This document shows positions 29,048-37,561 of a DNA stretch of 64,000 nucleotides, piece by piece. Origin of the DNA: Colwellia sp. (GTDB taxonomy: Bacteria > Pseudomonadota > Gammaproteobacteria > Enterobacterales > Alteromonadaceae); contig JAHDIK010000002.1 in NCBI GenBank assembly GCA_020630795.1, positions 143,972 through 207,971 on the forward strand. Reading direction: 5' to 3'. A program made the position numbers and the translations under genes. The notes under the pieces were generated by a model. It saw only the letters and a program-made list of their open reading frames with translations, ran no database searches and was not told where the DNA came from. How positions within the stretch are numbered: position 1 is the stretch's first letter; the number at the start of each line of letters is the position of its first letter.

Positions 29048-30044
29048 AAAACTTATTTTACTTACTATTGTTTCAATAGCGATTGCTATTGGCGCTTCAT
29101 ATTTTTATATCGATAAAAAAGCTAATCAGCTTATTAATATTAATTCGCCTCAGCTATTAACCGTACCAGAGGGAACATCAATTAATTCATTTTCTAAGTT
29201 ATTAGTAAAAAAAGGGTGGATTGACTCAAGGTTATGGCTTAAAGCATATGTAAAGTTAAAACCAGAGTTAACATCTTTAAAAAAGGGGACGTATTCTATC
29301 CCATCAGGTATAAATACCATTGAACTACTTAAGCTATTAGTTGAAGGGAAAGAACATCAACTTTCTATTACCTTTATTGAAGGGAGTACGTTTAAAGAGT
29401 GGTTGAATGTTTTAGCGAACAACCAACATTTGGTACATAACGCAAGACCATTAACGATAGAGGAAATTTCTCAAAAGCTTGGTTTACCTCAAAAAAATCC
29501 AGAAGGGTTGTTTTTCCCTGACACATACTCATTTACCGTTGGGACATCAGAACTAGATATCCTGAAAAGAGCTAATAAAAATATGGTAAAGCAACTTAGT
29601 TTGTTTTGGTCTGAAAGAGCTGAAAATTTGCCTTATGATAATGAGTATGAAGCGCTTATTATGGCCTCTATTATTGAAAAAGAGAGTGGCCAACACAGTG
29701 AACAACCAATCATTAGTTCTGTGTTTGTAAATAGGCTAAATAAGAAAATGCGACTGCAAACAGATCCTACTGTTATTTATGGTTTAGGCGATAGATATAA
29801 AGGCGACATTAAAAAAGTTCATTTAAGAGAAAAAACAGCATACAACACTTATCGTATTAATGGACTCCCTCCTACGCCTATCGCAATGCCAGGGATAAAA
29901 GCTTTAAAGGCGTCAATGAACCCCGCCAGTACAAATTACTTTTATTTTGTAAGTAACGGCAACGGTAAGCATGTATTTTCGAAAACGTTAAAAGAACATA
30001 ACAAGGCAGTAGCAGCCTATTTACGTGCTACTAGAAGTAAATAA
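29040..30044 (+). CDS. mltG: Endolytic murein transglycosylase MltG
   Basis: This 334-residue inner-membrane enzyme cuts nascent glycan strands and so helps set their length. The ATG at 29040, inside the end of pabC, gives a short cytoplasmic start and a membrane helix at residues 4-21 (KLILLTIVSIAIAIGASYFY); the frame is open further upstream but would read through pabC. A LysM-like module (VPEGTSINSFSKLL) precedes the YceG domain, with the catalytic Glu213 in SIIEKESG and the motif LQTDPTVIYGLG. Confidence 0.94.
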   Translation: MIKKLILLTIVSIAIAIGASYFYIDKKANQLININSPQLLTVPEGTSINSFSKLLVKKGWIDSRLWLKAYVKLKPELTSLKKGTYSIPSGINTIELLKLLVEGKEHQLSITFIEGSTFKEWLNVLANNQHLVHNARPLTIEEISQKLGLPQKNPEGLFFPDTYSFTVGTSELDILKRANKNMVKQLSLFWSERAENLPYDNEYEALIMASIIEKESGQHSEQPIISSVFVNRLNKKMRLQTDPTVIYGLGDRYKGDIKKVHLREKTAYNTYRINGLPPTPIAMPGIKALKASMNPASTNYFYFVSNGNGKHVFSKTLKEHNKAVAAYLRATRSK

Positions 30045-30062
30045 ATTTAGGTGTATAAATAA

Positions 30063-30701
30063 ATGTCAGAAGGCAAGTTTATTGTTGTTGAAGGTATTGA
30101 AGGTGCCGGTAAATCAAGCGCAATAAAAATTATTGAAAGCGTATTAAATAAATATAATCTCTCATTTATAAAAACGAGAGAACCAGGTGGAACGCCACTA
30201 GCTGAGTCATTACGAGATATTGTTAAATCAGCTTCCCATGAAGAAAAGTTAACGGAAGAAACTGAATTATTGCTTATGTACGCGAGCAGAAGTCAGCTAC
30301 TTGAGAATAGAATTTATCCTGCTCTTAAAACAGGAGCTTGGGTGATTGGTGATCGTCACGATTTAAGTTCGCGAGCTTATCAAGGTGGAGGACGAAATTT
30401 TGATGACTCTGTGATGGACGCTATTGCGAACGTAACATTGAAAGGATTCAAACCAGACTTAACATTGTATTTAGATTTAGATCCTGAAATAGGTTTATCA
30501 AGAGCCCAAGCAAGAGGGGAGTTAGATCGTATAGAGTTGGAAAAAATTGATTTTTTCCATAAAGTACGAAATAAATATGTAGAACTCGCTAACGCTGATG
30601 ACGCTATTGTTACGATAGATGCAAGTCAACCGATGGCAAGTGTGCATAATGATATTGAAAGTGCGATTGAGCAGTTTATCGAACGTAAGCTGGCTAGATA
30701 A
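30063..30701 (+). CDS. tmk: Thymidylate kinase
   Basis: This 212-residue enzyme phosphorylates dTMP to dTDP. The P-loop GIEGAGKSS spans residues 11-19, TREPGGTPLAE and the DRH motif (GDRHDLSSRAYQGGGR) follow, and the LID region is LSRAQARGELDRIE. The position between mltG and holB is standard. Confidence 0.96.
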   Translation: MSEGKFIVVEGIEGAGKSSAIKIIESVLNKYNLSFIKTREPGGTPLAESLRDIVKSASHEEKLTEETELLLMYASRSQLLENRIYPALKTGAWVIGDRHDLSSRAYQGGGRNFDDSVMDAIANVTLKGFKPDLTLYLDLDPEIGLSRAQARGELDRIELEKIDFFHKVRNKYVELANADDAIVTIDASQPMASVHNDIESAIEQFIERKLAR

Positions 30702-30713
30702 AAAAGGTATTGA

Positions 30714-31646
30714 ATGAAAACTTGGTTAGCACAGCAACAGTCACTTTTTTCACAACATATTCGTGCAGGTAATTTACCGCATGCGATTCTAATTAGTGGT
30801 GTGAAAGGCAGTGGTAAAATGATGTTGGCCACTTGGCTTACCCAAGTTTTACAATGTAATCAGCCGATTGAAAACGATATTTTAGAACCGTGTAAGCAAT
30901 GTAAACACTGTAAGTTACTTGCAAAAGGATCGTACCCTGATCATCTGGATGTGATTTCCGATAAAAGCTCCCTGGGTGTTGATCACATTAGACAAGCTAG
31001 CTTGTTTTTTGAGAAAACAGCTCAAATTGGTGATCTTAAAACGGTTCTTATACCAAATGCAGAAACAATGACTGTAGCGGCAGCGAACGCATTGTTGAAA
31101 ACATTGGAAGAACCTACTGACAATAGCGTGATTGTTTTATTGTCGAGTGAACACGACACATTACTACCTACAATTATTAGTCGGTGTAGGTTGTTTGAGA
31201 TTCGCCCACTATCAGGTAAAGCGCTGTTATCGGCGTTGGACAACAATGGAAACCTTGCAAATTCTTTTAGTAATTTAAGTCACTTACCCGAACTATCTAG
31301 CGCCGAAACAGCTGAAGAATTTAACGCTTTTCAGTATGTGTATCTACAGTTCCTTAATGAAAGAACCAATAAGGCGTCGTTAGCACGTAGTATTCATAAT
31401 TCTGAGCATGGATTACGTTGGTTAGAAGCCGTTACTGTAAACATGATGAGAAGCAATGCAGGTTGGGATATTCAGGAAAAATCTACAGAAAATTCGTTAC
31501 TTTCTATAAAAAGTGATACTTTATGGCATATTTCCAATAAAATAACAGATACAATTACTAAAATTAAAACGTTAAGTCAGGCGAACAGTCAGTTTTTAAT
31601 TGAGAAGCTGGTTATCGATATTGACCATATTTTAATGAATGAGTAA
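30714..31646 (+). CDS. holB: DNA polymerase III delta' subunit
   Basis: This 310-residue clamp-loader subunit is AAA+-like with a degenerate P-loop (SGVKGSGKMMLATWL). The zinc-binding group is CKQCKHCKLL plus an upstream Cys (LQCNQ). VDHIRQAS, the sensor region NALLKTLEEPTDN and ISRCRLFEIRPL match the family. It lies 12 bp after tmk and 15 bp before the PilZ gene. Confidence 0.94.
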   Translation: MKTWLAQQQSLFSQHIRAGNLPHAILISGVKGSGKMMLATWLTQVLQCNQPIENDILEPCKQCKHCKLLAKGSYPDHLDVISDKSSLGVDHIRQASLFFEKTAQIGDLKTVLIPNAETMTVAAANALLKTLEEPTDNSVIVLLSSEHDTLLPTIISRCRLFEIRPLSGKALLSALDNNGNLANSFSNLSHLPELSSAETAEEFNAFQYVYLQFLNERTNKASLARSIHNSEHGLRWLEAVTVNMMRSNAGWDIQEKSTENSLLSIKSDTLWHISNKITDTITKIKTLSQANSQFLIEKLVIDIDHILMNE

Positions 31647-31661
31647 GTTTCGGAGTATTCG

Positions 31662-31988
31662 TTGAACAATATATATTTAGAATTTATTTCAGAAAGAGAG
31701 CTATACCAAGCGTATATGCCTTTTTTGAAAAATGGTGGCTTGTTTTATAAAACAAACGCAAAGTTTGATTTAGGCACCGAAGTAACGCTTGAGGTGTCTT
31801 TACCTGATTCTCTTGAAAATTCAGAAGTAAAAGGTAAAGTCTGCTGGCTCACACCTGTAGGTGCTCAAAATGGCACTCCACCAGGTGTAGGAGTTAGTTT
31901 TATTGAAGATCCTGAAAATGTAAAAAATCAAATCGAAAAATTTATAGCGCGCTTTTTAAACTCTTCAGAACCTACATTAACAATGTAA
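31662..31988 (+). CDS. PilZ-domain protein (type IV pilus PilZ type)
   Basis: This 108-residue single-domain PilZ protein starts at TTG 31662, with CGGAG 6 bp upstream. Its place after holB and before tatD, and the pattern NGGLFYKTNAKFDLGTEVTL...GKVCWLTP...GVGVSFIED, match PilZ proteins needed for type IV pilus assembly. The classic RxxxR of c-di-GMP binders is absent, as usual in this subgroup, so it probably does not bind the nucleotide. Confidence 0.85.
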   Translation: MNNIYLEFISERELYQAYMPFLKNGGLFYKTNAKFDLGTEVTLEVSLPDSLENSEVKGKVCWLTPVGAQNGTPPGVGVSFIEDPENVKNQIEKFIARFLNSSEPTLTM

Positions 31989-31995
31989 TTCTTAC

Positions 31996-32039
31996 GCGTT
32001 GTTTAAAGACATATTGTTTAAAGACATATTAAACAACGC
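31996..32039. repeat. Inverted repeat with a tandem duplication in its loop
   Basis: A 10-bp stem (GCGTTGTTTA with TAAACAACGC) encloses two exact tandem copies of a 15-bp unit (32000-32014 and 32015-32029, TGTTTAAAGACATAT). It lies between the PilZ and TatD genes and could act as an inefficient terminator. Confidence 0.7.
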
Positions 32040-32076
32040 AACCCACTATTCTAATTAATAAAACTCGGAGATAACC

Positions 32077-32847
32077 TTGTTTATAGATTCTCATTGCCAT
32101 TTAGATCGTCTAAAACTAGAAGACTTTGATAACAATTTAGACAATGTAATGGACGCTGCTACTCAAGCTAAAGTTGATCATATTTTGTGTGTTAGTGTTA
32201 CGCTAAAAGAGTTTCCAAGCATGGCTGAAAAAACAGCTAAGTATAACAACGTGTCATTGTCTTGCGGTATGCATCCACTTAACCAAGATGACTTAGTTGA
32301 TGAAGGTGAACTATTGCGTTTATCTGAACATGAACGCGTGATTGCGGTTGGGGAAACAGGGCTAGACTATTTCTACGCACCTGAAACTAAAGATGTTCAA
32401 TTAGATTCCTTTGTAAAGCATGTGCGTGTTGCCAATAAGGTTAACAAACCTCTGATTATTCATACGCGACAAGCCCAAGAAGATACTTTGAAAATTTTAC
32501 GTGACGAAAATGCGCAAAATGTTGGCGGTATTTTACATTGCTTTACCGAAACGTGGGAAATGGCAAAACAGGCTATCGATTTAGGATTTTATATATCATT
32601 TTCAGGCATTGTAACTTTTAAAAATGCAACGGAATTACGTGAAGTTGCAAAACAAGTGCCTGACGATCGTTTGTTGATTGAAACAGACGCGCCATATTTA
32701 GCGCCTGTTCCTCATAGAGGTAAACAAAATCAGCCTGCTTATGTTGTAGAAGTTGCTAAACATTTAGCAAGTATACGAGGTCAATCGGTTGAAGAAATTG
32801 CGGAATTATCTACGCGTAATTTCAATACATTATTTAATCGAAATTAA
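32077..32847 (+). CDS. TatD-family metal-dependent hydrolase (YcfH type)
   Basis: This 256-residue TIM-barrel hydrolase starts at TTG 32077, with CGGAG 6 bp before. Metal ligands are visible as His6 and His8 (DSHCHLD), Glu in GETGLDYFY, His in IIHTRQA and LHCF, and Asp in ETDAPYLAP. Its location after holB-pilZ marks it as the YcfH subtype, related to the 3'-5' DNase TatD. Its natural substrate in this position is not established. Confidence 0.9.
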   Translation: MFIDSHCHLDRLKLEDFDNNLDNVMDAATQAKVDHILCVSVTLKEFPSMAEKTAKYNNVSLSCGMHPLNQDDLVDEGELLRLSEHERVIAVGETGLDYFYAPETKDVQLDSFVKHVRVANKVNKPLIIHTRQAQEDTLKILRDENAQNVGGILHCFTETWEMAKQAIDLGFYISFSGIVTFKNATELREVAKQVPDDRLLIETDAPYLAPVPHRGKQNQPAYVVEVAKHLASIRGQSVEEIAELSTRNFNTLFNRN

Positions 32848-33242
32848 TCTATAACTAAAAAAATTGCCCAATACTATCGCTAGTATCGGGCATAGGGGAA
32901 TGGTTCAACAGATATGAACCAGCGCTAATTAGCTTAAAAATGATGAAAAAATGCAGCGAGCAATTATGTTTCACAAAACCATTTAATTAACTAGGTAACA
33001 ATTAAGTGTAGTGTAACTTTTTCGTAAAGCTAATTTATTTTTAAATATTTTTATCTTATTGTTTTTAATCGTTATATTTTGATTTTTCCCTCTTTTTACT
33101 TAAACTTATGCAATGGTTATGTACGGTGTTTTCACGGGTTATGCACAATTTGTTAACAGAGTGTGATGCTGTTGTAACACCTATAAATGTTTCATTAACT
33201 ATGTCATTATCTTTTTATACTACGTTTTTATAAAGTAACCAC
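32848..33242 (+). other. 395-bp spacer with one hairpin
   Basis: A hairpin at 32866-32891 (GCCC-x-ATACTA pairing with TAGTAT-x-GGGC, one mismatch, TCGC loop) lies 18 bp after tatD and probably marks the transcript end, although the A-run is on its 5' side. The remaining 350 bp are very AT-rich and must include the promoter of the next gene. No ORF or RNA gene is recognised. Confidence 0.5.
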
Positions 33243-34472
33243 GTGCTTAACAAACTCTGGATCAGCTTCTTTTTTATTGCCTTTCTTTCATCTTTATATC
33301 AATGGGTTATTGTTGGCGATGTGCTGATTTTTGAAAAAGTTATCAAATCTATTTTCGACATGTCTAAAGTGACGGTTGAAATCGCGATTGGTTTAATTGG
33401 CATATTAGCCTTTTGGTTAGGCATGATGAAAATAGCAGAAAGAGCAGGTTTAATTGAAAAGCTTGCCTTAGCTATTTCGCCATTATTTAAACAACTCATG
33501 CCAGAGGTTCCAAAGGGGCACCCTGCGATAGGTTCAATGGCCATGAATCTGTCTGCTAATTTTTTGGGTATTGATAACGCTGCGACTCCACTTGGTTTAA
33601 AAGCCATGAAAGATCTGCAATCACTCAACGCAACTAAAGACACTGCAACTAATGCACAAATACTGTTTTTAGTGCTTAATACCTCGTCGGTCACCTTATT
33701 CCCTGTTGCTGTGTTTGTGTATCGAGCTCAACAAGGGGCGGTCAATCCTACCGATGTATTTGTACCTATTATTCTCGCAACATTCGCGTCGACTTTAGCT
33801 GGGTTAATTGCTGTTTCTGCGGTTCAAAAAATAAAGTTATACCATCATATTGTTTTGTTGTATCTGTCGGCTGGTATCGCACTTGTAGGTGGAATCGCAG
33901 TGTATTTTGCAACACTCACGTCTCAAGCACTCTCAGAACAGTCTTCAATCTTTGGCAATATACTGATTTTGTCTACCTTGGTTTTATTTATCGCAGCTGC
34001 GGTGCGTAAAAAGATTGATGTTTACGATAGTTTTATTGAAGGGGCTAAAGACGGCTTTGAAACCAGTATTAAACTCATTCCGTATTTATTAGCAATGTTA
34101 TGTGCGATTGGTGTGTTTAGAGCAAGTGGTGCACTTGATGTAATTGTCGACACATTTAGAAGTATTGTTGTTATGTTAGGGGGCGATACGCGCTTTGTTG
34201 ATGCACTACCCACTGCGATGATGAAGCCGCTTAGTGGCTCTGGAGCAAGAGCTATGATGATTGAAACTATGAATACACATGGTGCAGATTCGTTCGCAGG
34301 AAGGTTAGCATCAATTGTACAAGGTTCAACAGAAACAACGTTTTATGTACTTGCGGTATATTTTGGGTCGGTAGGCATTAAGCACAGCAGGCACGCCGTA
34401 AGCTGCGGTTTAATCGCGGATCTTGCTGGAATTGTCGCTGCTGTGGGTGTGTGTTATTGGTTTTTCGGCTAG
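33243..34472 (+). CDS. SpmA/SpmB-like nucleoside-recognition (Gate) membrane protein
   Basis: This 409-residue polytopic inner-membrane protein looks like a fusion of the two spore-maturation proteins SpmA and SpmB. The N-terminal Gate-type domain has FWLGMMKIAERAGL and MAMNLSANFLGIDNAATPLG (about residues 98-117). The C-terminal one has FETSIKLIPYLLAML and KPLSGSGARAMM with VQGSTETTFYVLAVYFGSVG. About ten hydrophobic helices are visible. The GTG at 33243 lacks a strong ribosome binding site. In non-sporulating bacteria its role is unknown; transport of a small solute is a guess. Confidence 0.8.
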   Translation: MLNKLWISFFFIAFLSSLYQWVIVGDVLIFEKVIKSIFDMSKVTVEIAIGLIGILAFWLGMMKIAERAGLIEKLALAISPLFKQLMPEVPKGHPAIGSMAMNLSANFLGIDNAATPLGLKAMKDLQSLNATKDTATNAQILFLVLNTSSVTLFPVAVFVYRAQQGAVNPTDVFVPIILATFASTLAGLIAVSAVQKIKLYHHIVLLYLSAGIALVGGIAVYFATLTSQALSEQSSIFGNILILSTLVLFIAAAVRKKIDVYDSFIEGAKDGFETSIKLIPYLLAMLCAIGVFRASGALDVIVDTFRSIVVMLGGDTRFVDALPTAMMKPLSGSGARAMMIETMNTHGADSFAGRLASIVQGSTETTFYVLAVYFGSVGIKHSRHAVSCGLIADLAGIVAAVGVCYWFFG

Positions 34473-34541
34473 TCAGCTTTTATACTTTAGTTTTACTGTT
34501 TTAATCTTCTTATATTCCTCTCTTACACTAAAGTCGTATAT

Positions 34542-34553
34542 ATTGTCGACAAT
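34542..34553. promoter_or_regulatory. GntR-type operator, copy 1
   Basis: The perfect 12-bp palindrome ATTGTCGACAAT, a typical shape for FadR/FCD-type GntR binding sites, lies 15 bp upstream of the -35 of the GntR gene. Confidence 0.7.
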
Positions 34554-34568
34554 GTTTGTTTTATTTTA

Positions 34569-34596
34569 TTGATATATTTTATTTAACGCTTATAAT
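34569..34596 (+). promoter_or_regulatory. Promoter of the GntR/prp operon
   Basis: TTGATA (34569-34574) and TATAAT (34591-34596) have a 16-bp spacer. It lies between two copies of the GntR palindrome. Confidence 0.65.
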
Positions 34597-34613
34597 CTTT
34601 ATAAATTAATAAA

Positions 34614-34625
34614 TATGTCGACAAT
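34614..34625. promoter_or_regulatory. GntR-type operator, copy 2
   Basis: TATGTCGACAAT keeps the TGTCGACA core and the right arm of copy 1 and overlaps the first possible start codon of the GntR gene, just past the predicted transcription start: a good position for autorepression. Confidence 0.55.
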
Positions 34626-35316
34626 CTTGATGGCAACTAATAATCCAACACGTTTAGATCCTGTAACAACAGCAGATAAAGTATACGAACAGTTACTACA
34701 CGATATTGTGGATGGGACTATCGCTTCAGGTACTAAGATAAGTGAACCTGAATTAGCTAAACGTTTCGAAATTAGCCGCTCGACATTACGTGAAGCACTT
34801 AATCGACTTGAAAAATGCCACCTTGTTGAACGTAAAGCTAATGTTGGTTCACGAGTTGTTGAATGCTCTATAGAAGGTTTGATCGAACTGTACATTACGC
34901 GTGAAGCGCTTGAAGGTATGGCATGTAGGCAAGCCGCCGCTAATATGACCGATGCTGAAATTGAAAGCATGCAACAAATGTTAGCCACACACGCTAGATC
35001 CCAAGCCCTTAAAGATGGTATTTCATACTATCAGGAAGAGGGCGACGTAGATTTTCACTATAAAATTATCTTAGGTAGTCATAACCAACAGCTTATCAAT
35101 ATTATTTGTGGGCAGTTGTACCACCTTGTGCGTATGTACCGTATTCAGTTTGGTATGAAAAGCGCACGTGCATCAAGAGCATTTCAAGAACATTCTCAAA
35201 TAGTACAAGCCATTGCCGATCGCGACGGTGAGTTAGCCGAATTGTTAATGAGGCGCCATATCGCGGCGTCTCGAAAAAATATAGAAAATAAAATCGCTCA
35301 AAAATTAGAGCAATAA
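34615..35316 (+). CDS. GntR-family regulator of the methylcitrate operon
   Basis: This 233-residue FCD-type GntR protein has a winged helix at residues about 20-85 ([20 protein letters not shown], then [14 protein letters not shown]) and an all-helical FCD ligand domain ([30 protein letters not shown]) with likely metal-binding His/Asp. Two starts are possible, ATG 34615 and ATG 34630; neither has a clear Shine-Dalgarno, and 34615 overlaps the second operator. Gene order (directly before prpB, stop codon 20 bp from its start) makes it the local propionate regulator, unlike the sigma-54-type PrpR of enterics. The likely ligand is a methylcitrate-cycle intermediate; this is inference. Confidence 0.88.
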   Translation: MSTILMATNNPTRLDPVTTADKVYEQLLHDIVDGTIASGTKISEPELAKRFEISRSTLREALNRLEKCHLVERKANVGSRVVECSIEGLIELYITREALEGMACRQAAANMTDAEIESMQQMLATHARSQALKDGISYYQEEGDVDFHYKIILGSHNQQLINIICGQLYHLVRMYRIQFGMKSARASRAFQEHSQIVQAIADRDGELAELLMRRHIAASRKNIENKIAQKLEQ

Positions 35317-35336
35317 TGACTAAAGAGGACGTTTCC

Positions 35337-36227
35337 ATGTCTGTACAATTATCACCGGGTGCTAAATTTAGAAAAGCCCTAGAAAACAACAAGCCATTGC
35401 AAGTGGTAGGAACCATTAATGCTTATTGCGCAATGATGGCTGAACAGCTAGGGCATCAAGCCATTTATTTATCTGGTGGTGGTGTTGCAAATGCGTCATA
35501 CGGCTTACCTGATTTAGGCATGACAAGTTTAAATGACGTGATTGCTGATGTTCAACGCATTACTTCTGCGTCGAGTTTACCGCTGCTTGTAGACATTGAT
35601 ACTGGTTGGGGAGGCGCATTTAATATTGCTAAAACGATCAGAGATATGGAAAAGGCTGGAGCTGCAGCAGTTCATATTGAAGATCAAGTGGCTCAAAAAC
35701 GTTGTGGGCACCGACCAAATAAAGAAATCGTATCGACAGAAGAAATGGTAGACCGTATTAAAGCCGCTGTTGACGCTAGAACAGATCAAGACTTTTTCAT
35801 TATGGCGAGAACAGACGCTTTTGCACAGGAAGGGCTTGAAGCAGCACTTGAACGTGCAAAAGCATACGTAGCCGCAGGTGCCGATGGTATTTTTGCTGAA
35901 GCAGTAAAAACTGAAGAGCACTATAGAGCTTTTTCAGAAGCACTAGATGTACCTATTTTGGCTAACATTACAGAATTTGGTCAAACAGAGTTGTGGAATA
36001 AAGAGCAACTAGGTGAGTGGGGCTGTGCAATGGTTTTATATCCATTATCGGCATTTAGAGCGATGAATAAAGCGGCTGAATCGGTTTATAAAACGTTACT
36101 TGCTGATGGCGACCAAAAAGCTGAAATAGATAACATGCAAACACGTATGGATTTATACGATTACCTTGGTTACCACGATTACGAACAAAAATTAGACTCA
36201 TTATTTGCCGAAGGCAAAAACAAATAG
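35337..36227 (+). CDS. prpB: 2-methylisocitrate lyase
   Basis: This 296-residue enzyme cleaves 2-methylisocitrate to pyruvate and succinate, the last step of the 2-methylcitrate cycle. The ATG at 35337 is chosen because AGAGGA precedes it and [15 protein letters not shown] is the family start; an in-frame ATG at 35316 lacks one. The catalytic Cys123 lies in [13 protein letters not shown], and [13 protein letters not shown] and IMARTDAFA are metal and substrate blocks. It is the first enzyme gene of the operon. Confidence 0.96.
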   Translation: MSVQLSPGAKFRKALENNKPLQVVGTINAYCAMMAEQLGHQAIYLSGGGVANASYGLPDLGMTSLNDVIADVQRITSASSLPLLVDIDTGWGGAFNIAKTIRDMEKAGAAAVHIEDQVAQKRCGHRPNKEIVSTEEMVDRIKAAVDARTDQDFFIMARTDAFAQEGLEAALERAKAYVAAGADGIFAEAVKTEEHYRAFSEALDVPILANITEFGQTELWNKEQLGEWGCAMVLYPLSAFRAMNKAAESVYKTLLADGDQKAEIDNMQTRMDLYDYLGYHDYEQKLDSLFAEGKNK

Positions 36228-36298
36228 AGCATACGTAATTTACGAAAATTTACTATTTTCGAAAACAAATACAACAAGATAAATATGAGGAAAGAACA

Positions 36299-37423
36299 AT
36301 GGTTGATAAAAAATTAGGTGGAGCGGGTCTAAGAGGACAAAGTGCTGGTGAAACAAAATTATGTACAGTAGGTAAGTCTGGCAGTGGGCTAACGTATTGT
36401 GGTTATGATGTATCTGATTTAGCTGACAACGCAACATTTGAAGAAGTCGCATACTTATTGTTTAACGGCGAGTTACCAAATCAATCACAATTAGATGCAT
36501 ATAAAACTGAACTGAATGGTATGCGAGATTTACCTCAAGGGTTAAAACAAGTATTACAACTAATACCTGCAGATGCTCACCCAATGGACGTAATGCGTAC
36601 AGGTGCTTCGTTTTTAGGAAACTTAGAGCCTGAAACAGACTTTACCGAGCAAAATAAAGCGGCTAATCGTTTGTTAGCTGCATTTCCTGCAATTATGACT
36701 TATTGGTATCGTTATTCTCACGAGAACGTTGAAATTGATTGTGTTACAGACGAAGACACTATTGGCGGCCATTTTCTTAAATTACTTACGGGTAAAACAC
36801 CATCAGAATTACATCGAAAAGTTATCGATGTGTCGTTAATTTTGTATGCAGAGCATGAGTTTAACGCTTCAACCTTTACAGCGCGTGTATGTGCATCAAC
36901 GTTATCAGATATGTATTCGTGTATTACTGGCGCAATAGGTTCGTTACGTGGACCACTTCATGGTGGTGCTAACGAAGCGGCTATGGATATGATTCAAAAA
37001 TTCACATCACCTGCTGATGCTAAAGAGCAAATGGCTGGTATGTTAGCGCGTAAAGAAAAGATCATGGGCTTTGGACATGCCGTATACCGCACATCAGACC
37101 CACGTAACGTAATCATCAAAAAGTGGTCTGAAAAGTTAGGTCAAGAATTTGGTGATTCGTCGTTATACGATATTTCAGTTGCGTGTGAAGAATACATGTG
37201 GGACACCAAAAAGCTTTTCTGTAATGCTGATTTTTTCCATGCGTCGGCTTATCACTTTATGGGCATTCCTACTAAGCTGTTTACGCCAATCTTTGTATGT
37301 TCTCGTTTAACAGGTTGGGCTGCGCATGTAATGGAACAGCGCGAAAATAACCGTATTATTCGCCCGTCAGCAGATTACATCGGTTCAGAGCCTAGAACGG
37401 TTGAACCAATTTCTGAAAGATAA
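36299..37423 (+). CDS. prpC: 2-methylcitrate synthase
   Basis: This 374-residue member of the citrate synthase family condenses propionyl-CoA with oxaloacetate. GLRGQSAGETKLCTVG at the N terminus and the short length favour PrpC over citrate synthase. Catalytic blocks include LYAEHEFNASTFTAR, GPLHGGANEAAM and MGFGHAVYRTSDPR, with the acid residue downstream in CNADFFHASAYH. GAGG lies 8 bp before the ATG. A small hairpin (about 36243-36261) lies between prpB and prpC. Confidence 0.95.
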   Translation: MVDKKLGGAGLRGQSAGETKLCTVGKSGSGLTYCGYDVSDLADNATFEEVAYLLFNGELPNQSQLDAYKTELNGMRDLPQGLKQVLQLIPADAHPMDVMRTGASFLGNLEPETDFTEQNKAANRLLAAFPAIMTYWYRYSHENVEIDCVTDEDTIGGHFLKLLTGKTPSELHRKVIDVSLILYAEHEFNASTFTARVCASTLSDMYSCITGAIGSLRGPLHGGANEAAMDMIQKFTSPADAKEQMAGMLARKEKIMGFGHAVYRTSDPRNVIIKKWSEKLGQEFGDSSLYDISVACEEYMWDTKKLFCNADFFHASAYHFMGIPTKLFTPIFVCSRLTGWAAHVMEQRENNRIIRPSADYIGSEPRTVEPISER

Positions 37424-37480
37424 AAGCAGTTAGTTGTGTTAAGGCCTGTTTTACAACAATAGGCTTTGAACTGTCATATA

Positions 37481-37500
37481 TCAGCATACAAATATGCTGA
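37481..37500 (+). other. Hairpin in the prpC-acnD spacer
   Basis: TCAGCATA and TATGCTGA form a perfect 8-bp stem with a CAAA loop, about 58 bp after the prpC stop. It is the first of two stems in this spacer. Confidence 0.5.
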
Positions 37501-37510
37501 GTCAACAAAG

Positions 37511-37540
37511 AGCGAATGTCGGGTTTGATATTCGCTTTTT
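37511..37540 (+). terminator. Terminator-like hairpin within the prp operon
   Basis: AGCGAAT and ATTCGCT pair around a 12-nt loop and run into five T. It is likely to cause partial termination between prpC and acnD. Confidence 0.6.
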
Positions 37541-37561
37541 ATTAAATATTGTGGATAAATT

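Noticed and set aside
34143..34154. Third copy of the GntR palindrome (10 of 12 bases)
   Set aside because: It lies inside the coding sequence of the SpmA/SpmB-like gene, 400 bp from the promoter; more likely coincidence than an operator.
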